Part shown: piece by piece, positions 48,856 through 57,145 of the stretch
How the letters are laid out: each line of letters begins with the position of its first letter
How positions within the stretch are numbered: the stretch's first letter is position 1
From: Planctomycetota bacterium
GTDB lineage: Bacteria > Planctomycetota > Planctomycetia > Pirellulales > UBA1268
Reading direction: 5' to 3'
Assembly (NCBI GenBank): GCA_003669605.1
Contig: QWOP01000031.1
Span: forward strand, 1 to 64,000
Length of the DNA stretch: 64,000 nt
Program-made: the position numbers and the translations under genes
The notes under the pieces: model-generated
What the model was told of the DNA's origin: nothing
The model's database searches: none
Seen by the model: the letters and a program-made list of their open reading frames with translations, nothing else

Positions 48856-48970
48856 CCTCCCTCCCTCCACACTCCCCCACACCCGTTTTTCGCGACAGTC
48901 GCCCCTGGTTCCCGAGAGCCCAGCCTGTTCGTTGCACCCCGTCTTTGCAGATCCCTTGGAAACCGATTTT

Positions 48971-50008
48971 ATGATCGACACCATCGCAGTCGTGGGCGCC
49001 ACTGGCGCCGTGGGCCGGATCATCATCGAGTCGCTGCTGGCGCGGAAATTTCCCGCTCGGCGAATCAAACTGCTGGCGTCGCCGCGGACTGCCGGGAAGC
49101 CCTTCACGGTTGCCGGGACCACGTTTGACGTCGAGGTCTTGCGGCCGGAGTCGTTCGACGGCGTAGCGATCGCCATCGGCAGTACTCCTGACGAGGTGGC
49201 CGCCGAGTTCGTGCCCTGGGCTTTAGAACGGGGGACCGTCGTCGTCGACGAGAGTGGATATTTCCGCATGCGCCCCGACGTGCCGCTGGTGATCCCGGAG
49301 GTCAATCCCGGCGACATCGACAAACACCACGGGATCATCTCCAGCCCCAACTGCTCGACGACGCAGATGGTGATGGTCATCAAGCCGCTCCATGACGCTG
49401 CGCGCGTGCGGCGGGTGATCGTCAGCACCTACCAGGCGGTGAGTGGAGCGGGATTGGCAGCTACACAGGAACTGGAACAGGCCACCGCCGACTGGCTGCA
49501 GGGCAGGGGGGGGACGAAGGCGATCTTCCCGCACTCCATCGCCGCCAATCTGATCCCACAGATCGGTTCACCCCGCCCCGGCGGCAGCACCAGCGAGGAG
49601 CTGAAGATGGTGCACGAGACGCGGAAGATCCTCGGCGATGAGTCGATCGGTATCTGTGCTACCTGCGTCCGCGTGCCGGTGGCCAACTGCCATAGTGAGT
49701 CGATCCTTATCGAGACCGAGACAAAACTCTCCGCTGCCCAAGCACGGCGGTTGCTCGCTTTGGCGCCGGGGATTATCGTCGTCGACGACCTGGAGCAGAA
49801 GATCTATCCCATGCCGCGCGACTGCAGCGGCCGGGACGAAGTCTTCGTGGGGAGGATCCGGGAGGATGACTCCGGGCCCAATGGCATCGCGCTGTGGTGC
49901 GTGTCAGACAACCTGCGGAAGGGGGCCGCCACCAACGCTGTGCAGATCGCCGAGGTGCTTGCCGCCCGCCTGGGGACGCGGCCACTCGGCGCCCCGGTGC
50001 GGGCATGA
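48971..50008 (+). CDS. asd: Aspartate-semialdehyde dehydrogenase
   Basis: NADPH-dependent reduction of aspartyl phosphate to aspartate semialdehyde, the branch point for lysine, threonine and methionine. The 345-residue protein has the nucleotide-binding GATGAVGRI near the N-terminus, the catalytic Cys in SSPNCSTTQM at about 128, and YQAVSGAGLAATQEL. The later histidine region (CHSESILIE) and DCSGRDEVFVGRIRED complete the family pattern. Length is typical. Its stop overlaps the truA start by 4 nt (ATGA at 50005-50008). Confidence 0.97.
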   Translation: MIDTIAVVGATGAVGRIIIESLLARKFPARRIKLLASPRTAGKPFTVAGTTFDVEVLRPESFDGVAIAIGSTPDEVAAEFVPWALERGTVVVDESGYFRMRPDVPLVIPEVNPGDIDKHHGIISSPNCSTTQMVMVIKPLHDAARVRRVIVSTYQAVSGAGLAATQELEQATADWLQGRGGTKAIFPHSIAANLIPQIGSPRPGGSTSEELKMVHETRKILGDESIGICATCVRVPVANCHSESILIETETKLSAAQARRLLALAPGIIVVDDLEQKIYPMPRDCSGRDEVFVGRIREDDSGPNGIALWCVSDNLRKGAATNAVQIAEVLAARLGTRPLGAPVRA

Positions 50009-50805
50009 CCCGCACGATCCGCCTCAGGCTGGCCTACGAGGGGACCCAATACTCCGGTTGGCAGCTGCAGCCCGGGCAGGCAACGGTGCAGGGGACCCTC
50101 GCCGAGGCGATCCGGGCGGTGAGCGGCGAGGAGATCCGGCCGCGGGGATCGAGTCGCACCGATGCCGGCGTCCATGCGTTGGCCCAGGAAGTGTCGTTCG
50201 ACACCTCAAGTGCCCTCGGGGCTGGGACATGGGTTCGGGCCCTCAATGCTAGGCTGCCATCGGACATCACCGTCCTCGCCGGCGAGGAGGCACCGCCAGG
50301 CTTCGATCCGATGTGGGCCGCTGTCAGCAAGACCTATCGCTACCGGATCCACGATGCCCCCTGGCGGCCGGTGCTTGCGCGCCACCTCGTCTGGCGCCGG
50401 AAAAGCCGCCTCGACGCCGGCCTGATGCAGACTGCTGCCACCGCCCTCGTGGGGGAGCACGATTTCACAAGTTTTGAGACGACGCCCTCCTCACGGCTCT
50501 CCAAAGTGCGCACAATCCATCGTCTCGACATCTTCCGGCGGAGGAATGGCGACGACCTGTCTGACGCTGAAGTGTGGGTCGAGGTGGAGGGAAATGGATT
50601 CCTCCACAACATGGTGCGGATCATCGTCGGATCGTTGGTGTTGGTCGGCTGCGGCCGCAGGCAGCCTGGCTGGATGGCGGAGGCTCTGGCAGCGCGAGAC
50701 CGCCCTGCCGCCGGTCCGACCGCTCCCCCCCAGGGACTGGTGCTGCTGTCGATCACGCTGGACCCGTCCCGCCTCCGGCCGGCGCCGGCGGCGACGACCT
50801 CCTGA
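50005..50805 (+). CDS. truA: tRNA pseudouridine(38-40) synthase TruA
   Basis: Converts uridines 38-40 of the tRNA anticodon stem to pseudouridine. The 266-residue protein starts with LRLAYEGTQYSGWQ, has the catalytic Asp in SSRTDAGVHALAQ at about 53, and VSKTYRYRIHD. The late MVRIIVGSLV motif matches the family. Operon with asd by a 4-nt overlap; no functional link is known for this pairing. Confidence 0.96.
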   Translation: MTRTIRLRLAYEGTQYSGWQLQPGQATVQGTLAEAIRAVSGEEIRPRGSSRTDAGVHALAQEVSFDTSSALGAGTWVRALNARLPSDITVLAGEEAPPGFDPMWAAVSKTYRYRIHDAPWRPVLARHLVWRRKSRLDAGLMQTAATALVGEHDFTSFETTPSSRLSKVRTIHRLDIFRRRNGDDLSDAEVWVEVEGNGFLHNMVRIIVGSLVLVGCGRRQPGWMAEALAARDRPAAGPTAPPQGLVLLSITLDPSRLRPAPAATTS

Positions 50806-50850
50806 CTCGATCTCTGATTCCGTCCTCCCCGATAGCGACCAAACGACTCC

Positions 50851-51732
50851 ATGGCAAAACTCCCTGATCGCATCGGACCTCTGACTCTCCAGCAGCAACT
50901 GGGGATGGGCCGGCAATGCCAGGTGTGGAGTGCGTTCGACACCTCCACCGGCACCCAGGTGGCGGTGAAGATCTTGGTACCGGAGTACTCGCGCGACCGT
51001 TCGCAGCGCCGCCAACTGGAGCATGAGTTGAGGGTCGGGCAGAACCTCCAGCACCCGAACCTGATCCGTGTCCACCGGCTCTCGGAGTACCAAGGGCTCT
51101 TCTGCCTGGTGATGGATCTCTTCCAGCATCCCAACCTCCGCCGCTGTGGGGCCTCGGCGGCCGAGCGCGAGCGGACGAGGCCAAAGGTGGTGAAGATCCT
51201 CACCGGGATCGCGGAGGCGCTCGGGCATCTCCATGGTCTGGGGTGGGTGCACCGCGACGTGAAGCCGGCCAATGTTCTTGTCGGCCCCGATGGCGATGTG
51301 AAGGTGCTCGACTACGCCATCGCGGCCCAGCCCCCGGGCTTCCTGGGAAAGTTGCTGTGGACGAAGAAGCAGGCCCAGGGCACGCCAAGCTACATGGCTC
51401 CGGAGCAGATCCGCGGCCAACCCCCCGATTTCCGCTCCGATGTCTACTCCCTCGGCTGCGTGGCCTACGAGATGCTCGCCGGAGCGCCCCCATTCACCGG
51501 CAGCGACCAGAACGACCTCCTCGGCAAACACATCTATGCCAATCCTCCGGTGGTCGAAGCGGCCAACCGCAACGTCACCCCGGCAGCGTCAAAACTCATC
51601 CGGCAGATGATGGCCAAAAAACTCGCCGACCGGCCAGCGACGATGCAGGATGTCGTCCGCGGGCTGAAGACCATCCGCCTCTTCGAGCGTGATCCGGGGG
51701 CCGACTCAATGCCCGTGGAAAAACACCCCTGA
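50851..51732 (+). CDS. Serine/threonine protein kinase, soluble
   Basis: 293 residues. The glycine-loop is LGMGRQCQVW at about 17-26, the lysine K40 is in VAVKIL, the catalytic loop HRDVKPAN spans about 134-141, and the DFG motif reads DYA (154-156). APE is present as APEQIRG. No transmembrane helix, so cytosolic. D154 and D136 remain, so activity is plausible despite the DYA change. The last residues MPVEKHP and the stop are supplied by dispersed repeat copy E. Confidence 0.9.
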   Translation: MAKLPDRIGPLTLQQQLGMGRQCQVWSAFDTSTGTQVAVKILVPEYSRDRSQRRQLEHELRVGQNLQHPNLIRVHRLSEYQGLFCLVMDLFQHPNLRRCGASAAERERTRPKVVKILTGIAEALGHLHGLGWVHRDVKPANVLVGPDGDVKVLDYAIAAQPPGFLGKLLWTKKQAQGTPSYMAPEQIRGQPPDFRSDVYSLGCVAYEMLAGAPPFTGSDQNDLLGKHIYANPPVVEAANRNVTPAASKLIRQMMAKKLADRPATMQDVVRGLKTIRLFERDPGADSMPVEKHP

Positions 51733-51742
51733 CCTTTTCCCC
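51711..51742 (-). repeat. Dispersed intergenic repeat, short form, copy E
   Basis: GCCCGTGGAAAAACACCCCTGACC, then TTTTCCCC, is the hairpin half only, oriented like copies A and F. The middle is changed (ACACCCC) and the distal DnaA-like half is missing. The stop TGA (51730-51732) of the kinase gene lies inside it, so the element forms the C-terminus of that protein. Assignment to the family is weaker than for the other copies. Confidence 0.6.
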
Positions 51743-51837
51743 CTTTCCGCGGTGCCAACTCGAATTGACTCTGCTTCCGTCGCCGTGGGAAAGTACCGGG
51801 TTGGTCCCGTTCCCCCCCGTGCTCGGAGCCCCCAGCC

Positions 51838-52812
51838 ATGTCCCGAGGCCTGCACCGGCTTCCGCTTGAGAAGCCGATCTACGAAATCGAGGACCGGATC
51901 ACGACGCTTGAGGCCGCGCCGCTCGGCGCCGGGCAGCAGGAGGAACTGCGCCGCCTCAAGCGGGAACTCGTCGATGTCCAGAAAAAGGTCTTCGGCAGCC
52001 TCGATCCCTGGCAGACTGTCGAAGTGGCCCGCCATCCCGACCGACCGAAGACGAGCGACTATCTGAGCCTGGTGTTCGATGAGTTCGTCGAACTCCACGG
52101 CGACAAGTCGTTTGGCGACGACCCGGCAATGCTGACCGGGTTTGCGAAACTCGACCGCCACAAGGTACTGGTCGTCGGTCACCAGAAGGGAAAGACTCTC
52201 GCCGAGCGGCAGGCCTGCCACTTCGGTTGTGCCCACCCGGAGGGCTACCGCAAGTCGATGGGCAAGATGCGGTTGGCGGCCAAGTACGGCCTCCCGGTGA
52301 TCTGCCTGATCGACACTCCCGGCGCCTATCCGGGCGTCGGTGCCGAGGAACGGGGCCAGGCCCAGGTGATCGCCGAGAGCATGTTCCTCATGGCAACCCT
52401 CCCGGTGCCTGTGGTCTGTGTCGTGATTGGCGAAGGGGGTTCAGGGGGCGCCCTGGGGATCGGCGTTGGTGACCGGGTGGCCGTCCTCGAACATGCCTAC
52501 TACAGCGTCATCAGTCCGGAGGGGTGTGCCGGGATCCTTTGGAAGGGTGCCGAACACAAGGCCGAGGCGGCGCGGGCGCTGAAGATGCGGTCGCACGATC
52601 TCAAAGGCTTGGGGGTGATCGATGCGGTCATCGAAGAACCGCCCGGCGGCGCGCACCGCGATCCACGCCAGATGGCCAGTCGGGTGAAGAACTATCTGGT
52701 GCGAACGCTCCGCGAACTCATCCCGCAATCGGGCGCGGGCTTGGTCGATGCCCGCTACGGAAAGTTCCGCGCCATGGGCCGCTTCCTCGAGGCCGACCAG
52801 ACGACGGCCTGA
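51838..52812 (+). CDS. accA: Acetyl-CoA carboxylase carboxyltransferase, alpha subunit
   Basis: Carries carboxyl from biotin to acetyl-CoA, forming malonyl-CoA for fatty-acid synthesis. The 324-residue protein has an N-terminal helical part (YEIEDRITTLEA and the flanking lengths), then the crotonase-like core with FVELHGDKSFGDDPAML, GHQKGKTLAE, CLIDTPGAYPGVGAEERGQ and IGEGGSGGALGIGVGD. The last motif is the oxyanion-hole glycine loop, and SVISPEGCAGILWK follows. Start at 51838 gives a standard N-terminus. accD must be elsewhere. Confidence 0.97.
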   Translation: MSRGLHRLPLEKPIYEIEDRITTLEAAPLGAGQQEELRRLKRELVDVQKKVFGSLDPWQTVEVARHPDRPKTSDYLSLVFDEFVELHGDKSFGDDPAMLTGFAKLDRHKVLVVGHQKGKTLAERQACHFGCAHPEGYRKSMGKMRLAAKYGLPVICLIDTPGAYPGVGAEERGQAQVIAESMFLMATLPVPVVCVVIGEGGSGGALGIGVGDRVAVLEHAYYSVISPEGCAGILWKGAEHKAEAARALKMRSHDLKGLGVIDAVIEEPPGGAHRDPRQMASRVKNYLVRTLRELIPQSGAGLVDARYGKFRAMGRFLEADQTTA

Positions 52813-53123
52813 GGGCTGGGAGCCTCTGGGATGGGAGCCTCTGGTATGGGCGCCTTGGCATCGATCGCTTTTCGGGCGGTGTCTGTCGCGGTCTGCCCGG
52901 ATGCTGATCGGCGCTGGATTGGCGGCAGGTTGGCGTCACGAAAAGGCCTGTTTGAGGCCCCCTTCTTCCCCTCTCCCCAACGTCCGATAATGTCTCTTAT
53001 GTCCGTTTCCGCATCGGTTTTCGCCGGGGTTTTTGGCGTTTTTCATTCCCGCTCCCCTGCCGCACGCCGGCGGTTTTTGAAGGCGGGATTTCTGCAGCGA
53101 GAGCTCTGTGTCCAAACGCTCTG
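52813..53123. other. Convergent intergenic region between accA and cvpA
   Basis: 311 bp without a supported gene. Just past the accA stop is a 15-bp tandem duplication TGGGAGCCTCTGGGA/TGGGAGCCTCTGGTA (52817-52846). The rest shows no repeat, terminator-quality hairpin or convincing reading frame. Confidence 0.5.
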
Positions 53124-54050
53124 TCAGCGGACCGGCAACGGTGTCTGAGCGCCCACGGGAAAGGCAGAGGGAGTGGACGGAGGGGATCCGATTTGAGCAC
53201 CGTAACGGCTGCCGTTGGTACGCGGAGGCAGTGGGGTTTGCGGAGCACCCATCGCCGGGGCAACCGGCAGTGACTGGAAGCCGGCCGGCAGCGTCTGGGA
53301 TGGAATGGCCTGGGACTGGGGTTGGCCACCGCGGGGGACGAACCAGGCGCTTCCCGGTGGGAGCGTGCCGCCGGCCTGCTGCACCCCCCCCTGCTCTGCT
53401 CCCGCCCACGCTGCGGCCGAGCTCACGCCTTGGATAAGCGACTGCAGCGACAGTTCTTGGCCCGCAGGGCTCGCGGATGCTGACTGTCCGAACCCTGGCA
53501 ACCCTCCGGGAGCGTCGGCGCGGCCGTCACCGGGTTGGGCGAACTGCCGCTCGAACTGCTTCACAAACGGATCGACGGTGTCGTGAATCTCCTTGGGGAG
53601 ATAGGTGTCGGCGCGAACGATGAGATCAGCCACAAAGCGCCCACAGTAGCTGGCCACAATCTGATGACGGTACGCGGGGGCAAGCGTCACTGAGAAGAAC
53701 GTGATCACGACGCACAACAGCGCTCCCTTGGCCAATCCGAGCAGCAGTCCGAGTTGGTGGTCGAAGGCCGAGAGATGGACGGCATTGATCGCTCCCGCGA
53801 TCATCCGGAACACCAACCACACCACCAGCGACGTGCCGGCGTAGAGGGCCAGCATGGCGATGTAGCGGTTCCAGGGAGCCTGTTGTCCAAAGTAGGGAGC
53901 CAGTGGCGCGGCGAACCGCAGGGCCACGAATGAACTGGCGACGATGCCGGCGATCCAGGCCAACTGCCAGACCATCCCCTTGAAGTAGCCAAGCAGGGCA
54001 GCCACGGCGAGGATGCCGATCATCACAAGGTCGTATCCCTCGACGGCCAC
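53124..54050 (-). CDS. CvpA-family membrane protein
   Basis: About 308 residues from GTG at 54050, which has AGGAG eight bases upstream; an ATG at 54083 would add 11. The N-terminal 165 residues have four to five hydrophobic segments with YDLVMIGILAVAALLGYFKGM and an A-L-R-F-A-A-P-L motif, the CvpA/colicin V production fold. The C-terminal 130 residues are Gly/Gln/Pro-rich, disordered, and unlike the usual short CvpA. Function in this phylum is unknown; in enterobacteria CvpA affects envelope integrity. A small coding-like frame ends just before its start. Confidence 0.82.
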   Translation of the reverse strand: MAVEGYDLVMIGILAVAALLGYFKGMVWQLAWIAGIVASSFVALRFAAPLAPYFGQQAPWNRYIAMLALYAGTSLVVWLVFRMIAGAINAVHLSAFDHQLGLLLGLAKGALLCVVITFFSVTLAPAYRHQIVASYCGRFVADLIVRADTYLPKEIHDTVDPFVKQFERQFAQPGDGRADAPGGLPGFGQSASASPAGQELSLQSLIQGVSSAAAWAGAEQGGVQQAGGTLPPGSAWFVPRGGQPQSQAIPSQTLPAGFQSLPVAPAMGAPQTPLPPRTNGSRYGAQIGSPPSTPSAFPVGAQTPLPVR

Positions 54051-54060
54051 GGTCGCACTC

Positions 54061-54243
54061 CTACTGGATGGGAATCGGTGCACTGCTCCGGCATGCCGTC
54101 TCTACCGCGGCCTGCCAGGGGGGCGGGAGTGTAGAGGCTCCAAAGCCGCAACCGAAGGGCATTTCGCCCGCGGCGGCGTCCATCTCCCGGCCATCGATCG
54201 CGGCCCCTTGGCAGCCGGGGCAGGCAAGGGGAGGGCACGCCAT
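54061..54243 (-). CDS. Possible small ORF coupled to cvpA
   Basis: 60 residues with high GC at third codon positions (about 75%). Contains CPGC near residue 8-11 and a later C-x-x-x-F-G-C-like segment, perhaps metal-binding, but with no recognised family. Its TAG stop overlaps the AGGAG Shine-Dalgarno of cvpA, so coupled translation is plausible. It could be a leader peptide, or only a chance frame in GC-rich DNA. Confidence 0.3.
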   Translation of the reverse strand: MACPPLACPGCQGAAIDGREMDAAAGEMPFGCGFGASTLPPPWQAAVETACRSSAPIPIQ

Positions 54244-54654
54244 CACCAAGCCCGTCCGCAGCCCGACAAGAGGGGTGTGGCTGGGGTTGCCTCAAACGCC
54301 TGGGTGATCTGCGGTAGATGGGGCGTCTATGCCGAAACAGCAAATCCGGCCGCCTGCGCAGACAGCCCATACCACCTCAGGCTGCCGACCTGCGCAGCCA
54401 TGCTGGTTTGCGCGGTCTCACAAGATGCGTGGACTGCTCTCAAACGGCGGGAGATCGGCTCCACAGCGACATTTCCTATCCGGAAGCAAGGGGGGCGCGG
54501 GGGGAGGCTGTTGACGCTCACGCGATCCCAGTGCCGACAACTCCCTTGGGTCTGCACCCCATTCAGCATGAAGCCGAATGGAACAGCCTCCGTCCGCGTC
54601 ATTGTTTGACGGCGCTGGCGGCGGGAATGGACATTGTCGCCAGGGAGGGTTGCG
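54244..54654. other. Intergenic region without supported gene
   Basis: About 410 bp between the possible small ORF and the DUF457-like gene on the plus strand. Frames here lack motifs and are Arg/Ser/Pro-rich. It must include the promoter region of the divergent genes, but no clear -35/-10 pair stands out. Confidence 0.45.
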
Positions 54655-55383
54655 GTGCCCGGCTTCCGCGTGCACATCACCGGATCGACCGCTGTCGGGG
54701 CGGGCTACGCCGCCGCGGCTTGGTCCGTCGGTGGCATGCCCCCCTCGACTTGTGCCCTCGCCGGCGGCCTCTGCGCCGTGGCTGGGATGCTCCCTGACCT
54801 CGACAGCGGTCCGGGGGTCCCCCTCCGCGAGAGCGTGGCCTTCGCTGCGGCGGTGGTGCCGATGCTGATGATCCACCGCTTCGAGCAGGCGGGGATGACT
54901 CTGGAATCGATGATTCTCGCCGGTGCAGCGATCTATTTGGCGATCCGCTTCGGCCTCTCTTGGGTTCTTACCAAGCACGCCACCCACCGCGGCATGTACC
55001 ACAGCCTTCCGGCAGCAGCGGTCGTCGGCCAGATCGCCTTTCTGGCCTTCGGTGCCGAGGATCCGCTCCGTCGCTACTTCATTGCCAGTGCTGTGGTTCT
55101 GGGGTACTTGACCCACCTCGTTCTCGACGAGATCTGGAGCGTGAAACTTGGGCAGTTTGGCCCGAAGTTCAAGACGTCGTTTGGCACGGCCTTCAAGTTT
55201 TATGGTGGCGAGGCTTGGTCGAACCTGCTGACCTATGTCCTGGTGATCGCATTGGGGGTGTTGGCAGCCGGCGACGCAGCCTGGAGCGAACGGACGCTGC
55301 ACATGCGGCAACACACCCGACAGCAGATGGAACAGGCGGCCCGATCGATGCAGGCCCCGGCGCCGTGGAATTACCGCCGCTGA
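54655..55383 (+). CDS. DUF457-type membrane-bound metal-dependent hydrolase family protein
   Basis: 242 residues from GTG at 54655, with AGGGAGGG six bases upstream. H-I-T-G-S near the start, D-L-D-S (MLPDLDSGPG) with two acidic residues, and THRGMYHSLP with two histidines are the DUF457 (YdjM-like) metal motif. There are about five hydrophobic segments. The last 50 residues are a cytosolic helix rich in Arg and Gln. Members are predicted hydrolases of membranes but have no proven substrate. Confidence 0.85.
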   Translation: MPGFRVHITGSTAVGAGYAAAAWSVGGMPPSTCALAGGLCAVAGMLPDLDSGPGVPLRESVAFAAAVVPMLMIHRFEQAGMTLESMILAGAAIYLAIRFGLSWVLTKHATHRGMYHSLPAAAVVGQIAFLAFGAEDPLRRYFIASAVVLGYLTHLVLDEIWSVKLGQFGPKFKTSFGTAFKFYGGEAWSNLLTYVLVIALGVLAAGDAAWSERTLHMRQHTRQQMEQAARSMQAPAPWNYRR

Positions 55384-55468
55384 CCGTCCCCCTCGACGGC
55401 CCTTGCCGCGGTGACGCCGGGGATGGATCATGGGGGATCCTTCCGCCGCCCACCGCCCCAGGCCCATC

Positions 55469-56440
55469 ATGCCCCTTCCCCTCCTGGGCGTCGCTGTGAG
55501 TTCTTCAGTGGTGCTCGCGGCTGAACTACTGCTGATCGCGGCCGCTGCGTATGCTGGCGGCTCGTCGGTGGCCTTCCTCACCCTCGGCCACCGGCGGATG
55601 CAGGTGCTCTTGTCGTTCACCGGTGGGATCATGCTGGGGGTGGCTCTCCTCCACCTCCTTCCCCACGCATCTGCAGCATTCGGCGGTCGGATCGAGGATG
55701 TGGTCCCTTGGGTGCTGGGGGGCTTTTTCCTGATGTTCCTCCTCGAGCGTGCTTTCCACGGGCACGCTCACCACGCCGTCGATCCCACAGCATGTTCTGC
55801 GGACTGTCATCCAGAGCATGGGGAAAATGACCATGACCACGCTGCTTCCGACGGGCGACTGGCGGAGGCGGGGCATGGCGGGGAGGCCGGCCGGTGGGGA
55901 TGGTGCGGGGCTTTTGCCGGCCTCGCAGTCCACAGCCTTGCCGATGGCGCGGCGCTCGCGGCAGCCGTCGGCGTCAATGGAAGCGCCAATGGGGGCGGAG
56001 GCGGATGGCTGGCGGGCTGTGCCACCTTTCTGGCGATCCTCCTTCACAAGCCCTTCGATGCCGGCGTCATCGCCACGCTGATGATCAGGGCGGGATCAAC
56101 CTCCGCGCAGCGACGGCTTGTGAACCTCGCCTACGCGTTGCTGGTCCCTGCGGGGGCGGTCGTCTTCCTGGTCAGCCTCCGGGGCGTGGGGGACGGCCGC
56201 AGCCTCGTTCTCGGCGCGGTGCTGGCCATGGCGGCCGGGGCCTTCCTCTGCATCGCCGCAGCCGACCTCCTGCCGGAGGTGGAGTTTCACAGCCACGATC
56301 GGGTCCTGCTGTCGGCATCGCTGGCCCTGGGGATTCTCGTGGCCTGGGGGATCACCGTGCTGGAAGGAGCCAAGGCGGCCGATGCCCGTGCCGTCAGGGT
56401 GCACGCCGCCGCCGATCACGATCCCGCTGCTGCCCGCTGA
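55469..56440 (+). CDS. ZIP-family metal transporter
   Basis: About 323 residues from the ATG at 55469; an ATG at 55430 is possible. Eight hydrophobic segments. The His-rich metal-binding loop (HGHAHHAVD and HPEHGENDHDH) is at about 97-125, and the ZIP core motifs are VHSLADGAALA (helix 4) and LLHKPFDAG (helix 5). Such transporters take up zinc or other divalent metals into the cytosol. The 3' end overlaps the next, minus-strand gene by 25 bp. Confidence 0.92.
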   Translation: MPLPLLGVAVSSSVVLAAELLLIAAAAYAGGSSVAFLTLGHRRMQVLLSFTGGIMLGVALLHLLPHASAAFGGRIEDVVPWVLGGFFLMFLLERAFHGHAHHAVDPTACSADCHPEHGENDHDHAASDGRLAEAGHGGEAGRWGWCGAFAGLAVHSLADGAALAAAVGVNGSANGGGGGWLAGCATFLAILLHKPFDAGVIATLMIRAGSTSAQRRLVNLAYALLVPAGAVVFLVSLRGVGDGRSLVLGAVLAMAAGAFLCIAAADLLPEVEFHSHDRVLLSASLALGILVAWGITVLEGAKAADARAVRVHAAADHDPAAAR

Positions 56441-57021
56441 TCGCCCGCTGGCCCTGATCGCTGCCCGCCAGTGGTATCGATGTCGAGGCCCCGGGCATCG
56501 CGAATAGCCCTCACCTCCCGCAAGACCTCCTCGATGAGGGCCTGCTGGCGGCGGAGGGGGGGGAGCTGGGACTGGAAGCACCAGGTGATCGCCGCCGCCA
56601 GGGCCAACGACCCAACAAGGTGGGGAGTCACCCAATTCTGTGAACCGGGGCGGCCCGCCGCCGGGTCTGCGGCCCCTCCCAGAGCAACGATCGACACCAC
56701 CGCCAGCATCCCCAACAGGGCGTACGGAAAGGCCGACCGCTTGATCGCCCGGGCCCGGTCGGTGAGGGCCGGCGACAGCCTGTACGTCTCCACCACCTCC
56801 CGGCACCACCTCCCGGTACCGATGAAGTAGGTGACGGCAAGGCTATTGACCAGCACGACCATCAAGGCCGCAAAGATACCGGAGAGCCGGTGGACAGTCC
56901 CCCAGCGGAGCACCGCCTGATCGGTTTGGCCGTGGAGATCGCCCAGCCACAGGCCGAGGCCGGCGGTGGCGAGCATCAGGGCCACCGCGAACGTGGCGAC
57001 CCGGGAGAAGACGCGTTCCAT
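56416..57021 (-). CDS. Four-helix membrane protein, unknown function
   Basis: 201 residues from the ATG at 57021. Hydrophobic segments at about 9-27, 43-67, 100-118 and 135-152 frame the short motif WGTVHRLSGIFAAL and FIGTGRWCREVVETYRL. The C-terminal third is helical and charged. I recall related uncharacterised proteins in planctomycetes. Convergent with the ZIP gene, with the two coding regions overlapping by 25 bp at their ends. No partner is evident. Confidence 0.65.
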   Translation of the reverse strand: MERVFSRVATFAVALMLATAGLGLWLGDLHGQTDQAVLRWGTVHRLSGIFAALMVVLVNSLAVTYFIGTGRWCREVVETYRLSPALTDRARAIKRSAFPYALLGMLAVVSIVALGGAADPAAGRPGSQNWVTPHLVGSLALAAAITWCFQSQLPPLRRQQALIEEVLREVRAIRDARGLDIDTTGGQRSGPAGDQRAAAGS

Positions 57022-57145
57022 CGAGTGACTGGCTCCTGCCTGAGGAAAGGCCACCGCCGGATGCGGTGAGCGTGGCATGACTATAGGCTGATGGGGTGTG
57101 CCGCGCAAGCACAGCCACAGCGAGGATCATTCCCGGACAAGCCCC

